The position numbers and the translations under genes are program-made. From Chitinophagaceae bacterium (GTDB lineage Bacteria > Bacteroidota > Bacteroidia > Chitinophagales > Chitinophagaceae), in the NCBI GenBank assembly GCA_947455605.1, contig CANGOX010000009.1, positions 1 through 63,832 on the forward strand: 63,832 nt of DNA, given 5' to 3'. Under the pieces are notes generated by a model that was given only the letters and a program-made list of their open reading frames with translations, was not told where the DNA came from and made no database searches. How positions within the stretch are numbered: position 1 is the first letter of the stretch; each line of letters opens with the position of its first letter. Shown in pieces: positions 33,428 to 43,577 of this stretch.

Positions 33428-36268
33428 TTAATGCGCCTCCAACCAATTCGTTCCCGAACCCACTTCTGCTTCTACAGGAACATCGTTCGGTAAGATCATG
33501 GCGCTTGTCATATTATCCAGGATCAGTTTTTTCAGATCGTCTACTTCTTCTATCGCGGCATCAAACACTAATTCATCATGCACCTGCAGGATCATTTTCG
33601 ATTGCCAGGATCCTTTTTTCATTTCGTTATGGATCTTGATCATCGCCAGTTTGATCATATCGGCTGCGGTACCCTGTATGGGCGAGTTGATCGCATTTCG
33701 TTCTGCATAACCGCGAACGGTAAAGTTAGAAGAATTGATATCCTTCAACCAGCGCTTTCTACCCATCAGGGTTTGTACATATCCATTGGCCTGTGCAAAT
33801 TTGATCGTGTCTTCCATATAAGAAGTAATGCCCACAAACTCCTTCTTATAATTATCAATGATCTCCTTCGCTTCTGATCTGGGGATGCCAAGATTATCGG
33901 CCAGACCAAACGCACCTTGCCCGTAGATAATTCCGAAGTTCACGCTTTTTGCTTTGTAACGCATTTCTTTTGTTACGGCCGACTCTTCAATATTATACAC
34001 TTTAGCTGCCGTGGCGGTGTGAATGTCTTTACCTTGTTTAAAGGCCTCACACATATTCGGATCACCGCTGATGGCGGCTACAATGCGCAATTCTATTTGT
34101 GAGTAATCGGCGCTTATTAATACACGGCCATTATCGCGCGGAATAAAAGCTTTCCGAATTTCTCTGCCCCGATCGCTGCGAATGGGAATGTTTTGCAGGT
34201 TAGGATTATTGCTGCTCAATCTTCCTGTAACTGCAACAGCCTGTGCATACGAAGTGTGTACCCTGCCGGTTTTGCTGTTGATGATCTGCGGCAGCGCATC
34301 TACATAAGTACTCTTGAGTTTGGTTAATTCGCGGAAACCCAGAATATCTGCTACGATGGGATTGTTGTTCGCCAGCTTTTGCAAAACGTCTTCTCCCGTT
34401 GCGTATTGGCCCGTTTTTGTTTTCTTGGCCTTGGGGTCGATCTTCAATATTTCAAACAACACTTCGCCTAATTGTTTAGGAGATGCCAGATTAAAACGAA
34501 CACCGGCGGTTGCATATACATTCTCTTCAAATTGTTTGGCGTCTTTTTCCAGCTCTTTGCTGTAATCGTTCAGGAACCCTACATCGATCTTTACACCCTC
34601 AAATTCCATATCGGTTAATACGCGCACAAGCGGATTCTCCACTTCTTCAAAAACACGCTGCACCTCTTTCTCTTTCAAAAGCGGAACAAACACCTGTTTG
34701 AGTTGTAGCGTAATATCGGCGTCTTCCGCGGCGTACTCTTTTACTTTTTCTATTTCTACGTCGCGCATGTTTCCCTGCAACTTTCCTTTCTTGCCTATTA
34801 ACTCATCAATATGTACGGGTTCGTATCCAAGATACTGTGCACTTAACAGGTCCATGCTTCTGCGGCCCTCGGGTTCTATCAGATAGTGAGCAAGCATGGT
34901 ATCAAAGGTGGTTCCCTTTAATTCTACGCCATACCATTTTAATACGAGCATATCGTATTTCAGGTTTTGACCCACCCAGTTAACAGAAGTTGATGTAAAC
35001 AAGGGAGCAAACGCATCAAGGATGGCAAGCGTTTCTGTTTTATTCGCCGGACAGGGCACATAATACCCTTCGCCCTTTGTTATTGAAAAACTCATGCCCA
35101 CCAGCTCCGCTTCATTGGCATCTATATTGGTGGTCTCTGTATCAAAACAGATCTCTGTTTGCTTCAAAAGTGTTTCAAGCAGGGCTTTGATGTCTTCTTT
35201 GGATTGAACCAGAATATAATTGTGTTCGGTATTATTAATATTCTTCTCTGCCAGTAATCCCGAACTGGTTTCTCCGGTAATGATCTCGGCCTCTTCTTTT
35301 TTTGCGGAAGCTTTTTCTTTTTGGGTTGATTTGATTGTGTTGCCAAACAGATCTGTCTGAACACTTTGTGGCGCAGAATGAAAGGCGTTGAACTCATCAC
35401 CCAGGATCCGTTTACCCAGTGTTTTAAATTCAAGCTCGGTAAATACTTCCACCAGCGACTCTTTGTTCCATTCTTTCAAACGATAATCCTCTTCATGAAA
35501 AGAAACCGGCACATTGGTTATAATGGTTGCGAGCTTTTTGCTCATGATGGCCATCTCTTTTCCGTTACGTACTTTTTCTCCAAGCGCCCCTTTGATATTA
35601 TCGGCGTTGGCTAAAATATTTTCGAGAGAATCATATTCTTTCAACAGCTTGGCTGCTGTTTTTTCGCCCACACCGGCAATACCGGGTATATTATCCACGG
35701 CATCGCCCATCAGCCCCAGCATATCAATTACTTGTTCCACTCTTTGTATATCCCATTTGGCACAGATCTTTTCTGCGGTAAGGATCTCTTCTGGATTTCC
35801 GAAGGATGGTGGCTTGTAGATATACACGCTTGGGTGGATCAGCAACTGACCATAATCCTTGTCGGGGGTTACCATATATACTTCGTAACCCAGATCTGCT
35901 GCCTGCCAGGCAACGGTACCAATCACATCATCTGCCTCATAGCCGTCCAGTTCCACAACGGGAATATTGAAACCCTCAATGATCCTTTTAATATCCGGTA
36001 TAGAAGCCAGCAGGTCTTCCGGGGCCTCCTGTCGATTGGCTTTATAATCCGTAAAATCGGTGTGGCGTTCTGTTGGTGCGTGTGTATCAAAACAAACCGC
36101 AAGATGGGTTGGTTTTTCTTTGTTGATGAGCTCAAACAACGTGTTGGTAAAACCAAACTGGGCATTGGTGTTTCTTCCTTTTGAGGTAATCCGGGGGTTG
36201 CGTATCAGCGCATAATAAGCCCGATAGATCAAAGCAAACGCATCTAACAGAAACAGTTTTTTACCCAT
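33428..36268 (-). CDS. polA: DNA polymerase I
   Basis: A 946-residue DNA polymerase I. The N-terminal 5'-3' exonuclease (LLDAFALIYRAYYALI, EADDVIGTVA, GLMGDAVDNIPGI), the middle 3'-5' exonuclease with intact DTETT and downstream acidic residues, and the polymerase domain with DYSQIELR (motif A), SVNFGIIYGQGAFGLA (motif B) and VHDELVFD (motif C) are all there. A long insert of about 70 residues rich in Lys/Glu lies between the first two domains. It fills gaps in repair and Okazaki processing. It is a single gene; a G+C-rich hairpin of uncertain role lies over its stop region (33401-33429). Confidence 0.98.
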   Translation of the reverse strand: MGKKLFLLDAFALIYRAYYALIRNPRITSKGRNTNAQFGFTNTLFELINKEKPTHLAVCFDTHAPTERHTDFTDYKANRQEAPEDLLASIPDIKRIIEGFNIPVVELDGYEADDVIGTVAWQAADLGYEVYMVTPDKDYGQLLIHPSVYIYKPPSFGNPEEILTAEKICAKWDIQRVEQVIDMLGLMGDAVDNIPGIAGVGEKTAAKLLKEYDSLENILANADNIKGALGEKVRNGKEMAIMSKKLATIITNVPVSFHEEDYRLKEWNKESLVEVFTELEFKTLGKRILGDEFNAFHSAPQSVQTDLFGNTIKSTQKEKASAKKEEAEIITGETSSGLLAEKNINNTEHNYILVQSKEDIKALLETLLKQTEICFDTETTNIDANEAELVGMSFSITKGEGYYVPCPANKTETLAILDAFAPLFTSTSVNWVGQNLKYDMLVLKWYGVELKGTTFDTMLAHYLIEPEGRRSMDLLSAQYLGYEPVHIDELIGKKGKLQGNMRDVEIEKVKEYAAEDADITLQLKQVFVPLLKEKEVQRVFEEVENPLVRVLTDMEFEGVKIDVGFLNDYSKELEKDAKQFEENVYATAGVRFNLASPKQLGEVLFEILKIDPKAKKTKTGQYATGEDVLQKLANNNPIVADILGFRELTKLKSTYVDALPQIINSKTGRVHTSYAQAVAVTGRLSSNNPNLQNIPIRSDRGREIRKAFIPRDNGRVLISADYSQIELRIVAAISGDPNMCEAFKQGKDIHTATAAKVYNIEESAVTKEMRYKAKSVNFGIIYGQGAFGLADNLGIPRSEAKEIIDNYKKEFVGITSYMEDTIKFAQANGYVQTLMGRKRWLKDINSSNFTVRGYAERNAINSPIQGTAADMIKLAMIKIHNEMKKGSWQSKMILQVHDELVFDAAIEEVDDLKKLILDNMTSAMILPNDVPVEAEVGSGTNWLEAH

Positions 36269-36319
36269 TTGGCTAAGGTAACAAAACCCGCGATAGAAAT
36301 TAAAAAATTGAGCCCCCGA

Positions 36320-38755
36320 CTATTTTTTCTTAAGCGATAGATAATCAAGGAAATAGATCACCCGCAACGAAAGACTGTTTAATTGAGGAGCGCTTAATGT
36401 GTTGCCCAGATTCTTGAAATACGGATCGCTCACAGTTTGGTCGAACGTTCCGATGGAGTTCTTCCACACAATATTTACAAAACTTCCCAAGGCAAACTGC
36501 CAGGTATATACCATGTCTACATTAAAATAATTCACATTATAGTTGGCTTCATTGTGCTGGCTGTTAACCGGCGACAAAGAACCGCTTTGCTGTAGCACAT
36601 AGAACTGGCGGTTATCCACTTTGCTCCAGTAATGGCGGGTGCGCAAACTAAGCCCCATCTTATTATTGAAATTGTATTTGATCGTAAAAATATTTTCTAC
36701 TGTATTTCTTTTACGCAAACCAAAGAACACGCTGTCTGCCACTACAGCGGCATAGCCGATATTATTATTATAGAACGACAGATTGGTGTTGGCGCTGATG
36801 GTCAATTTTTTATTGAAGCGATAACGGTTCTGGATAAATAGATCCAATCCGGTTGATTTATATTTTGCCGAGCCCGATATATCTGTCTCAAAAGAAACCG
36901 AGTATTGTTTAGCATAATTCGATTCAAACCATCCGCCCAAAGTATACCTGCCGGGGCGCTTAAATACACGACCCGCTACACGGGGTTCGTAAAAATCATT
37001 CTGTTGCTGAAATGCGGTAACAAACGTACCCACATACCAAAGGCTTTTCAACTGTCCGTTCAAATTCACATTCACCCTTGCTGATTGGTAGTCCCATGGT
37101 TTAAACCTAACCGAGTAATACGCGTTGAAGTTTGAATTGAGCCGGTTAAACCAACCCTTGGGTTTCACCCATTTATAACCCATCCACAAACTGTGGTCAA
37201 GAAAATTATTGTTGGTGAAATACCCCATATCATTGCTGCTGTATTTATTATCAGCAAGCTCTTGCGAAAAGTTCATGTTAAACCGGCCGCCCGTTTTACC
37301 AAAACCTATATTGTGTGTATACCCGTTCTCTGTTTTACCGCCCGGTAAATATCCGATCAATTGGCTCTCGCCAATTTTACCAAACAGATTCCAGTCATTC
37401 TTTTTATCATACAGGTCCCAGAGTACCGCAGATACATTGGCATCATAATCCTTTCCGGCCCTTGTTACGTTGGTGTTGATAAACGAAACGCTTGAGTTCC
37501 TTTTTAAAGACTGGTCAAACACGATGATATTATAGTTGGTAAGCGGATCGGTTTGTATTTTCCGCTGGTCTTTTCCGTCTGCGCTAACCGTTGCGTATTG
37601 CGGAGCGGTTATGGCGTTAAAGAACCCAATACCCAGGCCCGATGCTGTTCTGCCACTAACTTTTGTGGCATTGATCAATCGGTCTTCACCCGGATTTTTA
37701 TCGATCGTTTCTCCGGTTTTTAATTGAGAAGCCACATCATAAAAATGTAAGGGCTGACCACCGATCCTACGACTATAAAATATATTGCCTTTTCCAAACA
37801 ACTCTGTTCCTTCGGTAAAGAAACTCCGGTTCTCATTATACTTCACTTCGAAAGGAGTAAGGTTCAATACCTGGTTGTCGCTTTGTACCTGACCAAAATC
37901 CGGTATCAGCGTCATGTCCAATGTAAACGATTGGTTGATACCATATTTTACGTCCATACCGCCGTTGATAGACGTGGCTGTATTTTTTATGGCAGGATCG
38001 TTGTACGGATAGTGGTTTACATAGGTAGATATATAGGGAGAAAAAGATAATCGTACCGGCGGTTTAATATTTTCAACACCCGTCCATAAACCAAATTGCG
38101 CAAAGAAGTTTCCGCCAACTGTAGGATTGGTTGGGTTCCACATATACTGTTGATCACTCTTTCTTCTTCTTCGTGTAATATTAATTCCCCAATCCTGTTT
38201 ATTCACACTGCTGAATCGGATGGCAGAATAAGGAATACGCATTTCAAATACCCAACCACCGTCAACGATCTTTGCCTGTGTTTCATATACACTACTCCAG
38301 CTGGCATCTTCTCCATTTGATGAATATTTGGCATCAAACTGTTCTCCAAGCGGTGTTACATAATATCCAAAGCCATTGATCTGATCATTATACGTATCAA
38401 ACAGAACGCCCACAAAATCATTCACACCCACTACATCGCGACCTACGAGTTCTGTAGAGATGCTGTCTCTGTTCGCTTCATGACAAAAACCGGCTATATA
38501 AATAGCGGCATTATCATACAAGATCCTGATCTCTGTTTTGTTTCTATCGTTCTCTACTTTGCCAAAGGTGGGTCTCCATTCTACCATATCGGTAGCAATC
38601 GGTGCAGATTTCCACGCCTCGTCGTTAAGAATTCCGTCGATCACAATCTTTTGCGTTGTGCGAACAGCGGGCAGTTTTCTTACCACCTTCTCCTGCTGTG
38701 CAGATACGGTAAGAACAATCAGAAGGAAGAAAAAAGCAAGCAAGATAGATTTCAT
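36320..38755 (-). CDS. DUF5916-type secreted protein with a CBM9-like N-terminus
   Basis: An 811-residue secreted protein. After the signal peptide (MKSILLAFFFLLIVLTVSAQ) comes a family-9 carbohydrate-binding-like domain (IDGILNDEAWKSAPIATDMVEWRPTFG, then AIYIAGFCHEANRD) and then a DUF5916 region built of many beta strands. Overall it looks like a C-terminal outer-membrane-like barrel with repeated Tyr/Trp/Asn-rich strands. Family members in Bacteroidota are thought to act in glycan or metabolite handling at the outer membrane, but no reaction is known. The start was put at 38755 to match the signal peptide. Confidence 0.82.
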   Translation of the reverse strand: MKSILLAFFFLLIVLTVSAQQEKVVRKLPAVRTTQKIVIDGILNDEAWKSAPIATDMVEWRPTFGKVENDRNKTEIRILYDNAAIYIAGFCHEANRDSISTELVGRDVVGVNDFVGVLFDTYNDQINGFGYYVTPLGEQFDAKYSSNGEDASWSSVYETQAKIVDGGWVFEMRIPYSAIRFSSVNKQDWGINITRRRRKSDQQYMWNPTNPTVGGNFFAQFGLWTGVENIKPPVRLSFSPYISTYVNHYPYNDPAIKNTATSINGGMDVKYGINQSFTLDMTLIPDFGQVQSDNQVLNLTPFEVKYNENRSFFTEGTELFGKGNIFYSRRIGGQPLHFYDVASQLKTGETIDKNPGEDRLINATKVSGRTASGLGIGFFNAITAPQYATVSADGKDQRKIQTDPLTNYNIIVFDQSLKRNSSVSFINTNVTRAGKDYDANVSAVLWDLYDKKNDWNLFGKIGESQLIGYLPGGKTENGYTHNIGFGKTGGRFNMNFSQELADNKYSSNDMGYFTNNNFLDHSLWMGYKWVKPKGWFNRLNSNFNAYYSVRFKPWDYQSARVNVNLNGQLKSLWYVGTFVTAFQQQNDFYEPRVAGRVFKRPGRYTLGGWFESNYAKQYSVSFETDISGSAKYKSTGLDLFIQNRYRFNKKLTISANTNLSFYNNNIGYAAVVADSVFFGLRKRNTVENIFTIKYNFNNKMGLSLRTRHYWSKVDNRQFYVLQQSGSLSPVNSQHNEANYNVNYFNVDMVYTWQFALGSFVNIVWKNSIGTFDQTVSDPYFKNLGNTLSAPQLNSLSLRVIYFLDYLSLKKK

Positions 38756-38933
38756 AAACACGTTTTTGGTAGGCAAAGCATTGCCATGTACGAAAGGAAA
38801 CGTGGTAAATCTAAAAAGGTTACAGGCCTAACACTGTTAAAGACTCTACAACTACGATAGACGGAAACTTTGTACGATGGGCGGTTACAATCCATTGTGT
38901 ATGACAAAAAATTATTACCCGCACAAATAAAAA

Positions 38934-38954
38934 GCCCCCACAAAATGTGAGGGC
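38934..38954 (-). terminator. Intrinsic terminator after the amidohydrolase pair
   Basis: GCCCCCACA (38934-38942) and TGTGAGGGC (38946-38954) form a 9-bp hairpin with one G-T pair, flanked by an A-run on the left side. On the minus strand this lies 30 bp past the stop codon at 38984 and ends in a T-run. Confidence 0.8.
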
Positions 38955-38983
38955 TTCTAAATCATATACAAGTGCGTGATCAA

Positions 38984-40321
38984 TTATTTGATACCATATT
39001 TGTATTTATATCTTTCATACAGCTGTTTCTGTTTGTTATCCAGGCTTACTTCTCTGCCCTGGATCAACGCGTTGGTAACGGTACTGCTTTTCATATCCAG
39101 CAGATCTCCGTCTGTTACAACAATATTGGCATCCTTGCCTTTCTCGAGAGAGCCGGTCTTGTCATCGATCCCTAAAATCTTTGCAGCATTCAGGGTGATA
39201 GACTGTAAGGCCTGTTCTTTGGTAAGGCCATAAGTGGCTGCCGTACCTGCATTATAAGAAAGGTTACGGTAACGTGCATTATCGCTGGCATCATTCAATG
39301 CAAACAAAACCCCAGCCTTTTGTAATACACCAGGCGTTTTATAAGGCTGGTCTATATCGTCGTCTTCAGTAGCAGGAAGTGCATGCTGCTCACTAAGGAT
39401 CACAGAAATATTGTTAGCCTTTAACAGGTCTGCGATCTGGAAACTTTCGCTGCCGCCTACGATCACTACATCAAATCCAAATTCTTTTACAAAGTCGATC
39501 GCGATCAACATTTGTTTTACCTGGTCGCCATGCACAAACAATTTTTGTTTTTTGTCGAACAGGCCTTTGGTTGCTTCAAATTTAAGATTGGTGCTGTTAT
39601 GTGTAGGCTCGGCCAGATAAGCTTTTGCCTGACGGAAGAAAGACTTGATCTCTTCTACTTTGTCCAATGCTGCTTTTGCAGGATCGGCACCCGCGCCGCC
39701 ACCGGCTCCGGGAAAACCACCCGGAAAACCGCCACCACCGCCTCTTCTGCCGAAACGGGTAATAAAGCTTGGCATGTTCAGGTGCATGCCGGCATCCATT
39801 TTATATGCCGCATCTTCCCAGTTCCAGGCATCTAATTGTACTACACTGGATGAGCCACTAACAACGCCACCTTCCGGTGTAACACTTGCCAACAAAATTC
39901 CGTTTGAGCGCAGAACACCAATTACTCTCGAATCAGTATTGTATGCGGTGATCGAACGGATATTGGTATTGAAGTCTCCCAGCTCAGTAACATCATTACT
40001 TGCTCTTACACCCGCCCCAATTTCTTTCAGGCCGAGATCGGTTGAAGGAAGGATCAATCCCGGATAAACGTGCTTTCCTTTTGCATCTATTACTTTGGAA
40101 TCACTTCCTGATACAGAAATACCGGTACCAATATTGGTGATCTTTCCGTTGCTAACTTCAATTGTAGCGTTTTCCAGAACGGTTCCGTTGCCTACGTGTA
40201 CGGTACCATTGGTTATATATGTGCGGCCCTTGAATTCCTTTGCCGGATAAACAACTTCCTGCGCCTTTACAAAACCGGCGATCAGAAGTATTGCGCTTAA
40301 TGTGCTGAATATTTTTTTCAT
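38984..40321 (-). CDS. Amidohydrolase-fold protein with lost metal ligands, secreted
   Basis: A 445-residue secreted protein (MKKIFSTLSAILLIAGFVKAQE). The amidohydrolase flanking beta-sandwich (TYITNGTVHVGNGTVLENATIEVSNGKITNIG) and the C-terminal strands (KILGIDDKTGSLEKGKDANIVVTDGDLL) are clear. The HxH motif that should follow KHVYPGLI is absent (it reads LPSTDLG), and later His ligands are also missing or replaced. A Gly/Pro-rich loop lies near residue 195-210. It probably has no hydrolase activity and may act as a partner of the larger protein at 40333, which starts only 11 bp upstream of it on the same strand. Confidence 0.8.
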   Translation of the reverse strand: MKKIFSTLSAILLIAGFVKAQEVVYPAKEFKGRTYITNGTVHVGNGTVLENATIEVSNGKITNIGTGISVSGSDSKVIDAKGKHVYPGLILPSTDLGLKEIGAGVRASNDVTELGDFNTNIRSITAYNTDSRVIGVLRSNGILLASVTPEGGVVSGSSSVVQLDAWNWEDAAYKMDAGMHLNMPSFITRFGRRGGGGGFPGGFPGAGGGAGADPAKAALDKVEEIKSFFRQAKAYLAEPTHNSTNLKFEATKGLFDKKQKLFVHGDQVKQMLIAIDFVKEFGFDVVIVGGSESFQIADLLKANNISVILSEQHALPATEDDDIDQPYKTPGVLQKAGVLFALNDASDNARYRNLSYNAGTAATYGLTKEQALQSITLNAAKILGIDDKTGSLEKGKDANIVVTDGDLLDMKSSTVTNALIQGREVSLDNKQKQLYERYKYKYGIK

Positions 40322-40332
40322 AATCGGTCAGT

Positions 40333-43300
40333 TTATTTATTTAACAATTCACCCTCCTGTAAATCAACAGTGTACAAACCATCTTTGTGATCGTGGTCGC
40401 CACAGCTTAACAGGATCTGTATGCTGGGTTCTGCCGGACGAACAGCGCCTGCACCACCGGTTCTTTTTTCACCGATCATCTTTTGTACCAGACGGAATCT
40501 TTCAGCAGCAATTTTCTTGCGCTGATCAGCATCCTTTTCTCTGTCCCAATAAACAATACCATCTACAATTGTTTTTTCTGATTTTGCATAGATGCTTAAA
40601 GGGTTGTCGCTCCAGATAACGATATCTGCATCCTTACCTGCTTTAATGCTGCCCACCTTGTCTTCAATGTGTAAGGCTTTCGCAGGATTGAGGGTTACCA
40701 TTTTCAGCGCCTCTTCTTCAGAAACACCACCATAGCGTACCACTTTACCGGCCTCCTGGTTCAGGCGACGTGCCATTTCTGCATCATCTGAATTGATACA
40801 AACATTGAGTCCTACTTTCTGCATGATCGCTGCATTGTATGCGATGGCATCGGTAACCTCTACTTTATAGTAGTACCAATCCGAGAAGGTAGAAGCACTT
40901 GATCCGTGCACTTTCATTTTGTCGGCAACCTTATAGCCTTCGAGAATGTGTGTGAACGTGTTGAATTTAAATCCGTATTTATCACCCACACGCATAGCGG
41001 CAGTGATCTCACTTTGTACATAAGAGTGACAGGTAATGAAACGTTTTTTATTCAGGATCTCTACCAGTGCATCCAGTTCCAGATCTCTTCTTGTTTTTGG
41101 ATCTTTCTTCATTTCTGCCTCGTAATCTTTGGCTCTCGCAAACGCATCGTTCAATACTTCTTCCACACCCATACGAGTATCTGGGAAACGGTTGTTGTTT
41201 TGTGAGGTGGTACGTTTTACGTTCTCACCTAATGCAAATTTGATGAAAGGATCCCAGCCCTTGAATTTCAGATCCTCATCATTGGCACCCCAACGCAGTT
41301 TGATCAACTGGGTTTGTCCGCCAATGGTATTTGCCGAACCGTGCAGGATATGAGAAGAAGTAACGCCACCGCTTAACTGGCGATAGATATTAACGTCTTC
41401 AGGATTTAAGTTATCGGCAATTCTTACTTCAGAAGTAACGGATTGTCCGCCTTCATTAATAGAAGCCGCAGCAATATGCGAGTGTTCATCAATGATACCG
41501 GCGGTTACGTGTTTGCCGGTTCCGTCAATTACTTTGGCAGAAGCATCGCTCAGGTTCTTACCCACTTTTGCAATCTTTCCACCTTTCAGTAATACGTCGG
41601 TATTTTCCAGTTTTCCGTCTTTTTCGTTTGTCCAAACGGTTGCGTTCTTAATTAACAGGTCTTCCTGTTTTGGCGCTTCTTCCCAACCATATCCATCAAA
41701 AGGAAAAGAAACTTTTGCTAAGCGCTGAGGAAATGACGGGCGTCTTCTTGCAGAATCATTAGAAACCACAGCCGTTGAAACAAAGGATGCCGACCAGGTT
41801 ACTTTATTACCTGCCGTATCTTCTCCATTACCATTCCAGGTCATACCATTGGCAACACCGCTCAAACGATATTGTGCACCACCGGCCGCACCTGCGCCAC
41901 CCGCTCCGCGGCCACCGCCAAATCCACCACCACCAAATCCGCCACCTGCCGGAGCACCACCACCTTGTGGCCTTCTTGCAGGAATAGGAGAGAAGTTCAG
42001 TTTAACCATTTTGCCATCAAAAGTGAAACGGCCGGTCAATGTATCTTTTCCGATCACATTGGCAGCAGCAGCACTTTTTACATCTAACGTATAATTAACC
42101 ACACCACCCGGTGTGCTGATCGCTAAAGTGTAGGTTCCTTTGATATCATACCAGGCATCTTCTTTCACACCATATTTATCACCCTGAACCCAGTTATGTA
42201 AAATGGTTGTAGTAGCTGCGAAAACCGGACCGGATGTGATAAGGAAGTTGGCCAGCTTTCCTGTTTCCAGGCTGCCTACTTTATCATACACTCCTAATAA
42301 GGTAGCCGGAACTTTGGTTAAAGCTTCCATGGCTTTGGCTTCAGACAAGCCCATATCGATCGCCTTGCGGAGATTGGTCATGAATTGTTTGGGATCTCTC
42401 AGGTCTGCAGAAGTTAAGCAGAAAGGAATATTCGCTTTTTCAAATGCAGCCGGATTGGTAGGAGCCAGTTCCCAATGTTTCATATCTGCGAGAGAAACCC
42501 CTCTTGCATCGTTAGGATCTTCTACATCCTGTGCCTGAGGAAAATTCAGCGATAAGATATAAGTAGCTTTAGTATCTGCGATCTCTTTGATACGCTGGTA
42601 CTCGTTGCCACCACCTTTGATAATATATTGTACACCAAATTCTTTTCCGATCCTGAACGCACGCAGATCATTCCATTTATCATCAGCTTCAAAGATCTGT
42701 GGAAGACCCTGGTTATCGTTCCATGCCTGTAAAGAAAGATTGGTTCCTTCTTTGCCCGGTTTTGCTTTATACCATTGTGCATCTAAATAGGTCTGACGGA
42801 GCAATGCGATGGTTCCCATCATACTGCTCGGATAGCTCTGCGTAGAGGTACCACGACTGAAGGAATAATGTGCAGACGCTTTTTCTTTTACAAAAACAAG
42901 GTTCTCGTTTTCGCTTGCAAGTGTAACCACTGTTCCTGTTCCACGAGCAATACCATCTTTCACGTGAGAAAGAACGGTTCCAAATCCTGCTTCACGCAAA
43001 GTTTTTGCTTTGGCATCATCCACTGCAAATATTTTAGCAGCATCTACTTCTGGCTTAATGGCCTGGTTCCAGCCAAAAGCACCTTTTGTGTTAGAAGTGA
43101 TCTGAGAAGGAGCGCCAAAGTTAAAACCTCCGCCGCCTCTTCCGCCACCGGTTACATCGCGGGTTGGTGCGGCAACACCGTAGTCGGAATAGATATCAAC
43201 AAACGAAGGATAGATGAATTTATCCTTACAGTCTATCACCACCGCATCTTTTGGTATCGCAACGCCGCTTTCGCCCAAACCAATGATCTTTCCGTCGCGG

Positions 43301-43473
43301 ATAACCATGGTTGCGTTTTTGATTGTGGTTTGTGCATCTTTTACGATGGTGGCATTTGTGAAGGCATAGCAACCTTCGCGTTTATCAGCTACACCATTAA
43401 CGGGGAATGTTTCCTGGGCCTGCAGCAATAATGCAAACAGAAGCCCGGAAAGCAGGAGCTTGATTTTTCTCAT
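40333..43473 (-). CDS. Two-module amidohydrolase, secreted; only the C-terminal module intact
   Basis: A 1046-residue secreted protein formed by two amidohydrolase-like modules joined by a Gly/Arg/Ala-rich linker. The first module lacks the HxH motif (KFIYPSFVDIYSDYG). The second has HxH as GIIDEHSHIA, then His in FITCHSY and NTFTHILEGY, and Asp in CINSDDAEMAR, so metal binding and hydrolysis are plausible there. Such proteins are often listed as imidazolonepropionase-like, without proven substrates. The start at 43473 begins the signal peptide (MRKIKLLLSGLLFALLLQAQE); the longer frame to 43542 is not needed. It is the promoter-proximal partner of the gene at 38984. Confidence 0.85.
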   Translation of the reverse strand: MRKIKLLLSGLLFALLLQAQETFPVNGVADKREGCYAFTNATIVKDAQTTIKNATMVIRDGKIIGLGESGVAIPKDAVVIDCKDKFIYPSFVDIYSDYGVAAPTRDVTGGGRGGGGFNFGAPSQITSNTKGAFGWNQAIKPEVDAAKIFAVDDAKAKTLREAGFGTVLSHVKDGIARGTGTVVTLASENENLVFVKEKASAHYSFSRGTSTQSYPSSMMGTIALLRQTYLDAQWYKAKPGKEGTNLSLQAWNDNQGLPQIFEADDKWNDLRAFRIGKEFGVQYIIKGGGNEYQRIKEIADTKATYILSLNFPQAQDVEDPNDARGVSLADMKHWELAPTNPAAFEKANIPFCLTSADLRDPKQFMTNLRKAIDMGLSEAKAMEALTKVPATLLGVYDKVGSLETGKLANFLITSGPVFAATTTILHNWVQGDKYGVKEDAWYDIKGTYTLAISTPGGVVNYTLDVKSAAAANVIGKDTLTGRFTFDGKMVKLNFSPIPARRPQGGGAPAGGGFGGGGFGGGRGAGGAGAAGGAQYRLSGVANGMTWNGNGEDTAGNKVTWSASFVSTAVVSNDSARRRPSFPQRLAKVSFPFDGYGWEEAPKQEDLLIKNATVWTNEKDGKLENTDVLLKGGKIAKVGKNLSDASAKVIDGTGKHVTAGIIDEHSHIAAASINEGGQSVTSEVRIADNLNPEDVNIYRQLSGGVTSSHILHGSANTIGGQTQLIKLRWGANDEDLKFKGWDPFIKFALGENVKRTTSQNNNRFPDTRMGVEEVLNDAFARAKDYEAEMKKDPKTRRDLELDALVEILNKKRFITCHSYVQSEITAAMRVGDKYGFKFNTFTHILEGYKVADKMKVHGSSASTFSDWYYYKVEVTDAIAYNAAIMQKVGLNVCINSDDAEMARRLNQEAGKVVRYGGVSEEEALKMVTLNPAKALHIEDKVGSIKAGKDADIVIWSDNPLSIYAKSEKTIVDGIVYWDREKDADQRKKIAAERFRLVQKMIGEKRTGGAGAVRPAEPSIQILLSCGDHDHKDGLYTVDLQEGELLNK

Positions 43474-43577
43474 AAATAGTCGTTGGTTTTGGAAGAGGTT
43501 TAAAACTACTGAAAGGATTCTATACAAAAAACCATTCATCATATTTTCGGTAAAGCGGCTTTTGTGTCGGTGAACAG

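Noticed and set aside
33401..33429. A G+C-rich hairpin at the end of polA as a terminator
   Set aside because: The stem is imperfect, it overlaps the stop codon and lacks a clear T-run; it may be a repeat.
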